A DNA stretch of 64,000 nt from SZUA-309 sp965230005 (lineage in GTDB: Bacteria; Pseudomonadota; Gammaproteobacteria; Pseudomonadales; Azotimanducaceae). Below the pieces are notes generated by a model. That model worked only from the letters and a program-made list of their open reading frames with translations, ran no database searches and was not told where the DNA came from. Below, in pieces: positions 1-7,126 of this stretch. The position numbers and the translations under genes are program-made. Every line of letters begins with the position of its first letter. The stretch's first letter is position 1. The stretch covers positions 1,612,001-1,676,000 of the forward strand of contig OZ245934.1 in assembly GCA_965230005.1 (NCBI GenBank), read 5' to 3'.

Positions 1-173
1 TGATCCGCCGGTTCTATCGCCTGGAGGCAAGTCGCACCACCGCCGGCAGCGGCCTCGGGCTGTCTCTCGTTGCTGCCGTGGCTGCCATCCATCACGGCAG
101 CCTGCGCCTCGATGACAATCAACCGGGGCTCCGGGCCGTGCTCAGCTTCCCACCGAACAAAGTTCTCGACTGA
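1..173 (+). CDS. Sensor histidine kinase, C-terminal fragment (partial at left edge)
   Basis: The frame is open from the window edge to TGA at 171-173 and gives 56 residues. It contains a G2-type ATP-binding box (GSGLGLSLV) followed by a helix and a short strand ending in AVLSFP, the usual end of a HATPase_c domain of a two-component sensor kinase. Only the end of the catalytic domain is inside the window, so sensor type, membrane topology and partner regulator cannot be told. This frame is read directly from the sequence. No gene follows on this strand for about 660 bases, so it is probably the last gene of its operon. Confidence 0.8.
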   Translation, partial: IRRFYRLEASRTTAGSGLGLSLVAAVAAIHHGSLRLDDNQPGLRAVLSFPPNKVLD

Positions 174-837
174 CGCGAGGCGTCCATCACTGCCTTGGTG
201 GCAGGGCCGAAAGCGCCCGAGGCTGGTTCTCAGGCAACACTGAGAGAGTCACGGAACGACGCAAAAGTCCCCAGCTATTCCTCTCGCAGACCGACCCTCG
301 TCGATCACGTACTGAACACGATCAAGTCGCCCCTGTAAGCGGGTTGTCGTCGCAGCGACCAGAGGTTCCACGCTCAAGACTCAACTTGCCGGGCAACGGG
401 TATGCCCTACTCCATGAATGACGACGGACTTGCCGCGCCCAGGCAACACGAGGCTGCGATGGTCGCGGCCTTTTCGTTTCTGTCGTCACCAAAATCTTCG
501 TGATGCGGATCAACCAATCAGCGGACCCCGGTCACCCCGTCGCCGCACACCCGATCCCGCTGAAGGGGAGTAAGGCGTCACCCATTTTTTGCGAACCCTG
601 CGCCGTAATTTTCTCAAGGTGCGTCGTTATTTCGTGTGCTATCCCGCCAGATTTTTTCTTTCTCTCAGGAGGCTCGACGCCAGGCTGGCACTTACATTTA
701 TTAACAGCCTGTTTTTATTGACTTTTTGAACGAACAGAAGCGCTGCGAAAGATTGCTGGCACGCACCCTGCTCCTCTTACAACGCATTCGATGGATACCG
801 CGTTCTCGAAAAACGCAGACACAGGAAGCAAAGAACG
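174..837. other. Long intergenic region, no convincing gene
   Basis: About 660 bases separate the kinase fragment from the subtilase gene. Short frames on both strands lack a ribosome binding site, recognisable domain or plausible composition. Two weak hairpins are visible just after the kinase stop (CTGCC/GGCAG at 190-204 and CTCAG/CTGAG at 229-244), neither with a T-run. The stretch 580-725 is more A+T-rich than its surroundings and probably holds the promoter of the protease/EAL operon, but I cannot fix a -35/-10 pair. A leader RNA is possible; I recognise no riboswitch core. Confidence 0.5.
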
Positions 838-2730
838 ATGAAGAAGCAGCACCTGCTCCAGATTACGGTTGGCCTCGCAGCCACCGCTGCGCTGATTCTC
901 ACGAACCTGCCGGCAGACCGGCAGACGACGGTTTCCCCCCAGTTCTCGTCGTCTCCGGCTGCCGCAGCCCCTATGACCCTCAGCACGCCGGCACCGGTTG
1001 CAGCAGTGAAGGCAGCTACCGCGACCGGCGTCAAGGCACCGCGGGCCACCATGAGCCCCGCCGTAGCAGCCCTGGCGAAGAGCGGCAGCACAGAGCCGGT
1101 TGCCCTCATCGTCTCTTACGAAGACGAAGGGGCCGCAGACGAACTTGCGCGCCTCGTCGACACCGGCGCCAAGATCACCCGGCGCTTCGCTGCCTTGAAG
1201 ATGGTAGAAGTCCAGGTACCGGCTTCGGATCTGCATCGCGTTGCCGGGATTGCGGGCATCAACCACCTCTCTCTGAACGACAGCGTCGAGGCGGCTTCCA
1301 TTTCCTCCCGGACGACCATCGGTCTGCCCATGAGCTCCTGGGGTGGCACAAACTCGCGCTATCTGCCGCGCGCTGGTGCCAGCCAGGTGATCGCCATCCT
1401 CGACACCGGCATTGCCCAGCATGCTGATCTCGACGTCCGCGGCCGTTGGGACTGTCGCGTCGCGGTGTCTGGCGGCAACGGTTGCATCACCGCTTCCTCC
1501 GTCTACGAAAGCACAAGCAACAACTACCTCGATCCCTTTGGCCACGGCACTCACGTTGCCGGCGCTGCCGTTGGTGACGGTGACAGCTCCTCGAGCGTGC
1601 ACGAAGGCGTGGCCGAAAATGGCGACGTGTTGTCTCTGCGCGTCCTCGATGCCGAAGGACGCGGCACGGTCGGCGACGTGATCGCCGCCCTCGACTGGCT
1701 GATCAACAATGGCAGCGGCAACGGTGTGCGCGTCGTCAACCTCTCACTCGGCAAGGGCATTCAGGAAAGCAACAGCACCGATCCGCTGGTGCTCGCCGTC
1801 GAAGCAGTCTGGGACGCGGGCTTCGTGGTTGTCGCATCCGCCGGTAACTACGGTCGTGACGGTGCGTTCACCATCACCAGCCCCGGCAACAGCCGCAAGA
1901 TCATCACCGTTGGCTCGGTGACCGACGCCGGTACGGGTTCCGACTACAGCGACGACTACATCTCCAGCTATTCCTCACAGGGTCCGACTCTCGGCGATCA
2001 TGTGCTGAAGCCGGATCTCGTTTCTGCCGGTAACCGGGTCGTCGCGGCCGCCGCCAACAACTCGGTGCTGAGCAACCGCCTGGGCAACCAGCAGATCTGC
2101 CGGGGAGACGATGACGACGACGAGTGCCGCGGCACCTACATGGAGCTTTCCGGCACCAGCATGGCGGCCGCTCAGGTCTCAGGCGCTTCGGCGCTGATGC
2201 TTGCCAAGGAGCCGAACCTCAATCCGGCGACGGTCAAAGCCCGACTGATGCGCTCGGCCCGCAAGATAACTGGCCCGGCCACCACCACCGGTACCGGCGT
2301 CCTCGACGTGCGGGCGGCTCTGGCGGAAACCGGCTATGTAAGCGGCGAAGCGCTGTCTCCTCTCATGGCCCGCTCCGAGGAAGGCCCGGCGCTCCTCGTG
2401 CAGGACACGGCCCTTCTCTGGGGTGACCAGGAATGGGCCAACGGCTACCTCTGGTTCGACGGCTTCATGTGGTTCGACAGCTTCCTGTCCGCTGACGGCT
2501 ACCTGTGGGCCGATGGCTACCTGTGGTTCGACGGCTACCTCTGGTTCGACGGCTTTCTCTGGTTCGACGGCTACATGTGGGCCGATGGCTACCTCTGGTT
2601 CGACGCCGTCGAGAACGCCGACCCGCTCTATGCCAAAGGCACCCAGGCCTTTTCGGTCAGTGACGACCAGCCGGCGGCTCCCAGAGCCCCGCTCGATCTG
2701 CACGCCGTTCCAGCCAGCCACGACGACTGA
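838..2730 (+). CDS. Secreted subtilisin-like serine protease (S8) with C-terminal hexapeptide repeats
   Basis: The 630-residue protein starts with a Lys-rich, hydrophobic signal peptide (about residues 1-25). The S8 catalytic triad is complete: Asp189 in AILDTGIA, His236 in GHGTHVAG and Ser441 in GTSMAA, with an oxyanion Asn region at SAGN. A segment of about 90 residues between the signal peptide and the catalytic domain resembles an I9-type propeptide. Residues 536-589 form nine exact six-residue units of the type GYLWFD, followed by an acidic tail of about 40 residues. The gene lies 11 bases before an EAL-domain gene and probably shares its mRNA. Secreted proteolysis is family knowledge; substrate and the role of the repeats (surface anchoring, assembly or export) are unknown. 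Confidence 0.93.
   Translation: MKKQHLLQITVGLAATAALILTNLPADRQTTVSPQFSSSPAAAAPMTLSTPAPVAAVKAATATGVKAPRATMSPAVAALAKSGSTEPVALIVSYEDEGAADELARLVDTGAKITRRFAALKMVEVQVPASDLHRVAGIAGINHLSLNDSVEAASISSRTTIGLPMSSWGGTNSRYLPRAGASQVIAILDTGIAQHADLDVRGRWDCRVAVSGGNGCITASSVYESTSNNYLDPFGHGTHVAGAAVGDGDSSSSVHEGVAENGDVLSLRVLDAEGRGTVGDVIAALDWLINNGSGNGVRVVNLSLGKGIQESNSTDPLVLAVEAVWDAGFVVVASAGNYGRDGAFTITSPGNSRKIITVGSVTDAGTGSDYSDDYISSYSSQGPTLGDHVLKPDLVSAGNRVVAAAANNSVLSNRLGNQQICRGDDDDDECRGTYMELSGTSMAAAQVSGASALMLAKEPNLNPATVKARLMRSARKITGPATTTGTGVLDVRAALAETGYVSGEALSPLMARSEEGPALLVQDTALLWGDQEWANGYLWFDGFMWFDSFLSADGYLWADGYLWFDGYLWFDGFLWFDGYMWADGYLWFDAVENADPLYAKGTQAFSVSDDQPAAPRAPLDLHAVPASHDD
2443..2604 (+). repeat. Nine tandem 18-bp coding repeats (G-[YF]-[LM]-W-[FA]-D)
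   Basis: Nine consecutive 18-base units encode GYLWFD, GFMWFD, SFLSAD, GYLWAD, GYLWFD, GYLWFD, GFLWFD, GYMWAD and GYLWFD. The period is exact with no insertion, and only the third unit loses the Trp. DNA identity between units is high but not perfect, so the array is probably old or under selection at the protein level. Each unit puts a Trp and an Asp at a fixed spacing, as in a stacked beta structure. It lies at the C-terminal end of the subtilase. Confidence 0.9.
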
Positions 2731-2741
2731 GGAGAAGACTC

Positions 2742-3665
2742 ATGAGTAAGACGAACATACTCACCTTCCCTTCAGATCGCAGGACAACCGGCGACGCCAC
2801 GGTTCAAAAGGAATCACCAGCGCGGGTTGTACCCTTCCAGCGGAAGGTCAAGCCGACGAACGACATCACCGACCTCCCCCGAGGCCTGACGACGGAGGAA
2901 GCCCTTCTCGAGCTTGGCGAACTCTGGGGGGCAATCTCCGAGGGGCGGCTGCAGAACTTCTACCAGCCGCAGTACGATCTGGCGACCGATCGCTTCGTTG
3001 CCATGGAAGCGCTGGTCCGGGTCATCGACGAGGACGGGGCCGTCGTGCCGCCCGACCGCTTCATCCGCCAGGCGGAAGAAAGCGGTCTCATCATCCCCCT
3101 TGGCCGCACGGTCATTCAGCAGGCCTGCCGCGACCTGGCTCAGCTCCGCAGCGTGGGCATCGAGATGGAGCGCGTGTCGATCAATCTCTCGGCGCATCAG
3201 ATCAACACGGACGTGGGCCTGCCGGAGTTCATCGGCGACATGGTTGGCAGCTACGGCCTGCAGTTCAGCGATCTGGAATTCGAACTCACTGAACGTCAGG
3301 CCCTCGAGGCCGGCGGCCAGGGCACGCATTGCCTGCGGGTGCTGTCGGCAGCCGGCGCACGGCTCGCCATCGACGACTTCGGCACCGGCTACTCGAGCGT
3401 GGCTTATCTTGCCGAGCTGCCCATCGATACGGTGAAGCTGGACCGCTCCATGGTGAACCGACTGCCAGAGGATCAGACGACGCTGGAGGTGATCCGCCAC
3501 CTGCTCAACATGGGTGAAGCCCTTGGGGTAATCACGGTGGCAGAAGGCGTGGAGACAGAGGCGCAGAACCAGTTGTTGAAGGACCTTGGCTGCGATCTCG
3601 GTCAGGGCTATCTGAGATCGAGGCCCGTGCCCATGGATGAGCTGACACCGCTCTTCCGGAAATGA
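2742..3665 (+). CDS. EAL-domain cyclic-di-GMP phosphodiesterase
   Basis: This 307-residue soluble protein has an N-terminal extension of about 60 residues without recognisable domain and then one EAL domain. Conserved signature residues are visible: MEALVR (the EAL motif), NLSAHQ, ELTE, the loop-6 motif DDFGTGYSS, KLDRSMV, VAEGVET and GQGYL. The metal- and substrate-binding set therefore looks intact, and hydrolysis of cyclic-di-GMP to pGpG is expected. No GGDEF, PAS or membrane segment is present. A strong ribosome site (GAGGAGAA) precedes the ATG. It follows the subtilase by 11 bases and is probably co-transcribed, which would couple cyclic-di-GMP levels with production of the secreted protease. 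The gene ends just before a bidirectional terminator. Confidence 0.92.
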   Translation: MSKTNILTFPSDRRTTGDATVQKESPARVVPFQRKVKPTNDITDLPRGLTTEEALLELGELWGAISEGRLQNFYQPQYDLATDRFVAMEALVRVIDEDGAVVPPDRFIRQAEESGLIIPLGRTVIQQACRDLAQLRSVGIEMERVSINLSAHQINTDVGLPEFIGDMVGSYGLQFSDLEFELTERQALEAGGQGTHCLRVLSAAGARLAIDDFGTGYSSVAYLAELPIDTVKLDRSMVNRLPEDQTTLEVIRHLLNMGEALGVITVAEGVETEAQNQLLKDLGCDLGQGYLRSRPVPMDELTPLFRK

Positions 3666-3681
3666 GTTATCCGAATTAAGA

Positions 3682-3703
3682 GGCACGCCCGCAACGGCGT
3701 GCC
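3682..3703. terminator. Bidirectional intrinsic terminator between convergent genes
   Basis: A perfect 8-bp inverted repeat (GGCACGCC / GGCGTGCC) with a 6-base loop lies between the EAL gene and the convergent propeller-GGDEF gene. It is flanked by TTAAG on one side and ACATTT on the other, so short U-tracts are available in both directions. Confidence 0.75.
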
Positions 3704-3717
3704 CACATTTCCCGCCC

Positions 3718-6700
3718 TCAGCTGGCTCTTTCCAGCGGTTCCTGGCCGGGCAGCACGAGCCCCTCTTCCAGAGAGGTATCCACCGTGATGGACCCCGCCT
3801 CGATGTAGGACGCCATCTTGTGATTCAGTTTCTCGAGCATGGTCGCATCGAGATTCTCTGAACCCGTGAGGCTCACCCAGGCGTTCCGGCCACTGGCCTT
3901 GGCAATGTAAGCAGCCTGGTCCGCAACCGCGACAACCAGCTCCCAGCTGCAGAAACGTTCGCGATCTTCGACAAGCGGATAAGGCGCGATGCCAATCGAC
4001 GCCGTCAGATGACCAAACTCACCATCGCCGACATTGAAGCGATGCAGCGCCACGGCCTCACGGATCCGTTCCGCGAGAATCTTCACGCCGAAGAACCCCG
4101 AGGCAAATCCAATCACCATGAACTCGTCACCGCCCCAGCGAATCAGCGTATCCGATTCTCGGGTGCAGTCTTCGAGAATGTCTTTCACCTGAATGAGCGC
4201 CATGTCGCCTGCGTGATGACCGAAGCGGTCGTTGATGAGCTTGAAACCATCGAGATCGATCATCATGAAGAACATGGTGCGCAGATCTTTCTGCTCGACG
4301 TCGTCTTCCTTCGTAAAAAACTGGTCGGCCTGACCCTCGAGGTAATCCGACATCTTGCTCCGCTCGAAGAGCGAGACCTCGGAGTTGATGAACTGATCCA
4401 CGTAGCGCCGGTTCCGGAGACCTGTGAGCGAGTCGGTGACGCTCGCTTCCGCCAGCTTGTCGTTGAGCTTCTCGAGCTCCCAGTTCCGCTGAGCGATCTC
4501 GCGGGTTCGTTCACTCACCTCATTCTCGAGGAGCACACGCTGCTGGCTTTCCCAGCGAAGTTTCAGCGCCTGTGCCCGCAGGTAGGCGCCGATCAGCGCA
4601 ACGAACAGGAGCGCGTAGCCCAGGTAAGCCCACCAGGTTTTCCACGGCTCCCGGGTCACCACCACCTGCATGCTCGCCCCGGCCCGGTTCCAGACCCCAT
4701 CGTTGTTGGCCGCCTGCACGCGGAACTCGTATTCGCCGGACGGCAGGTTCGTGTACACGGCTCGGCGAAACTGATCGGCTTCGATCCAGCTGTCATCGAA
4801 ACCTTCGAGGCGATAGCGATAAAGGTGTTTGTCTGGAGAGATGAAGTCGAGGGCCACGAAGTCCACGGCAAGATGCCGGTCGAGGTAGCTCACCTCGACG
4901 TTCGGGGCAGCATCGCCACTGACGACCGTGGCCAGCTCGTTTTCCCGGGAGCGGGCCTGAAAGACCACGCTCGGGATGTGCTCGTTCACGGGCAGCTCTC
5001 CAGGATGAAAGGCCACCACGCCATGGGCGCTGCCGAAGTAGAGATTACCGGTACGGCTGCGGAGCGCCGCGTTGTTGTTGAATTCGTCGTCCCGGAGGCC
5101 GTTGCGGCTGTCGAACTGCCGTACGAAGCCGGTATCCGGCTCGAGCCGAATGAGACCGCGATTGCTGCTGATCCAGAGTTCCCGACCCTGCCCGAAGAGC
5201 ACGCCTTGAATGGTGCTGGTCGGCAGGCCTTCCTCGTTGCCGTAGACCCGGGCTTCGGGGAGCTGCGAGTCGCCGGAGAGACTCGGCACATGCAGCAGTC
5301 CATCGCCGAGAGAGGCGAGCCAGTAGCCACCGCGCCCATCGCCGATGATGTCGGTGACCGTGTTCAGCACGAGGGTTTCCGGCGTTTCCTGCCGTGCTTC
5401 AGGCTTTACTGGCAGCGCAAAGGTCCGGAAGTTGCGGAACTGCCCGGTGGACGCATCGAGCAGGCTGAGGCCCTCGGCTGCCGTGCCAACGAGCACACCG
5501 CCGGACGCCGTGCCCACGATCTCCGTGACCCGATCGCTGCCAATGCTCGCCACGTCTGCGGGATCATGTCTGAAGTGCGTGAAGGAGCCGGTGCTCAGAT
5601 CAAGCCTGTTAAGGCCCCCACCGTAGGTGCCGACCCAGAGCACGCCCCTGCCGTCGCTGTAGATGCTGGAAACCGCGTTGGATGACAGGGAGCTGGGCTC
5701 TTCGGGGTCGTGCGCAAAGCGTTCGAAGCGTCCGGATCCCGCATCGAGCAACGCGAGACCCTGGCCGCGCGTACCCACCCAGACCTGATCGTTCCCGTCC
5801 ACATGCACAGTCATGACCCGGTCGTCAGGCAGTGACGCAGGATCCTCAGGGTCGTGCCGATAGGTTCGGCTCGTGAGCGTTACAGGGTCTGTGGCCGTCA
5901 GGCCGGTGCCGTAGGTTGCGATCCAGAGCCGTCCGTCAGTCGACTCCGCAACGGCGGTCACCCGATTGCCTTCGAGGAGGCTCTCGCTTTTACTCAGGTA
6001 GGTAAAGGTATCGCTGAAGTAGTTCCAGCTGCTCACCCCGTTCCAGGTGCCCACCCAGAGCACGCCGGAGCGGTCCACATAAAGGGCGCTCAGCTGATCG
6101 GCAGCCAACGTATGGTTGTCGGTGATATCGTGGCGATAGGTGACGAAGGCATGTTCACTCTCGCGCCATTCGCTCAAACCCTTGGACGTTGCCAGCCAGA
6201 CCGTGCCACGGGTGTCCTGGGTGATGTCGCGCACCCGGCCGCCGTCGATGCGCCGCGGCTCGTTCTCATCGGCAGCGAAGCGCTCGAAGCTTCCCCGCCG
6301 CGGGTCAAACCGGCTGACCCCGGAGTTGGCGGTGCCTACCCACACATAACCGTTCTGGTCCTCGAAAATCGTCCGAATCTCGCGGCCGAGATAGTTCTCG
6401 TGTCCGGCGTCCAGGCTGCCCTGGGGGAGAAAGTGACGCATGACCGAATCGAAGCGATACAGGCCTGACCGCCGGGTGCCGACCCAGAGGTTGCCCTTGC
6501 TGTCTTCCATGAGAGAGAAGATCGCACTGTCACCCAGGGCGTGCTCGTTTTTGCTATCTGGAAGGAACTGTTCGTAGCGACCGCTCTTCGAGTCCACCCG
6601 ATAGAGACCATCGGCAGCTGTGCCGATCCAGAACGCACCGTCACGCGTCTGTTGAATCGCTCTGACTGACTCTACGGAGAGGTCCACAACACCAAACTCT

Positions 6701-7113
6701 GTAAAAGGCTGGCGATCGAACTCGCCGCGCTGCTCGTCATAGCGGTCCACGCCGTTTTCCGTGCCGATCCAGAGCTCACCTTCGCGGTCCACCATGAGCG
6801 TGTGCACAAAGCTGCTGGAAAGGCTCGTGGGATCGGAACGTCTGTATTCAAAGCTTTCCAGCTGATAGCCGTCAAAGCGGTTCAGTCCTTCCTGGGTGGC
6901 CAGCCAGATGAAGCCGCTCCGATCCTGAACGACATCGGTGACCATCTCGTGAGACAGGCCTTCGTCTTTACGCAGCTGGTTGAACAGCAGATTACGTTTC
7001 GGCAGCTCGGCGCCCTCGGTCACGTAGGCCGCGGCCGGACCGGGGAGGAACAGCGAGCCGATCATCAGGATCAACCAAGCGACGAGTCGATGGACGGAAT
7101 GATCGTGAGTCAT
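3718..7113 (-). CDS. Periplasmic two-component-regulator-propeller / Y_Y_Y sensor with GGDEF diguanylate cyclase
   Basis: The 1131-residue protein has a signal peptide or signal anchor (residues 1-30, ending AAAY), about 13-14 Reg_prop repeats recognisable by LWVGT-type motifs (about 50-760), a Y_Y_Y domain, one membrane helix near 885-905, a short coiled coil and a C-terminal GGDEF domain. The active-site motif RWGGDEF is intact at 992-998, and an RESD sequence five residues upstream matches the product-inhibition (I) site. It should therefore make cyclic-di-GMP in response to a periplasmic ligand, as in hybrid propeller sensors. I chose the ATG at 7113 (signal peptide follows; GGAG upstream) over a start further upstream, because that would run deep into the preceding gene. 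It begins 13 bases after the sigma-54 activator gene and is probably in the same operon. Confidence 0.92.
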   Translation of the reverse strand: MTHDHSVHRLVAWLILMIGSLFLPGPAAAYVTEGAELPKRNLLFNQLRKDEGLSHEMVTDVVQDRSGFIWLATQEGLNRFDGYQLESFEYRRSDPTSLSSSFVHTLMVDREGELWIGTENGVDRYDEQRGEFDRQPFTEFGVVDLSVESVRAIQQTRDGAFWIGTAADGLYRVDSKSGRYEQFLPDSKNEHALGDSAIFSLMEDSKGNLWVGTRRSGLYRFDSVMRHFLPQGSLDAGHENYLGREIRTIFEDQNGYVWVGTANSGVSRFDPRRGSFERFAADENEPRRIDGGRVRDITQDTRGTVWLATSKGLSEWRESEHAFVTYRHDITDNHTLAADQLSALYVDRSGVLWVGTWNGVSSWNYFSDTFTYLSKSESLLEGNRVTAVAESTDGRLWIATYGTGLTATDPVTLTSRTYRHDPEDPASLPDDRVMTVHVDGNDQVWVGTRGQGLALLDAGSGRFERFAHDPEEPSSLSSNAVSSIYSDGRGVLWVGTYGGGLNRLDLSTGSFTHFRHDPADVASIGSDRVTEIVGTASGGVLVGTAAEGLSLLDASTGQFRNFRTFALPVKPEARQETPETLVLNTVTDIIGDGRGGYWLASLGDGLLHVPSLSGDSQLPEARVYGNEEGLPTSTIQGVLFGQGRELWISSNRGLIRLEPDTGFVRQFDSRNGLRDDEFNNNAALRSRTGNLYFGSAHGVVAFHPGELPVNEHIPSVVFQARSRENELATVVSGDAAPNVEVSYLDRHLAVDFVALDFISPDKHLYRYRLEGFDDSWIEADQFRRAVYTNLPSGEYEFRVQAANNDGVWNRAGASMQVVVTREPWKTWWAYLGYALLFVALIGAYLRAQALKLRWESQQRVLLENEVSERTREIAQRNWELEKLNDKLAEASVTDSLTGLRNRRYVDQFINSEVSLFERSKMSDYLEGQADQFFTKEDDVEQKDLRTMFFMMIDLDGFKLINDRFGHHAGDMALIQVKDILEDCTRESDTLIRWGGDEFMVIGFASGFFGVKILAERIREAVALHRFNVGDGEFGHLTASIGIAPYPLVEDRERFCSWELVVAVADQAAYIAKASGRNAWVSLTGSENLDATMLEKLNHKMASYIEAGSITVDTSLEEGLVLPGQEPLERAS

Positions 7114-7126
7114 GGCGGAGCTCCGC

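Noticed and set aside
687..706. Sigma-54 promoter before the subtilase (TGGCAC)
   Set aside because: The GG of the -24 part is present but no GC follows at the required 10-base spacing.
322..721. Two short frames in the left intergenic region
   Set aside because: No initiation signals, low-complexity Arg/Pro composition and no similarity I recognise.
2443..2604. CRISPR array
   Set aside because: The 18-bp repeats are contiguous, lack spacers and are in frame within a protein gene; no cas genes are in the window.
4009..5685. 558-codon open frame opposite the propeller-GGDEF gene
   Set aside because: It is a mirror of the real gene in G+C-rich DNA. It has no ribosome site or family motif, while the reverse strand encodes Reg_prop, Y_Y_Y and GGDEF domains.
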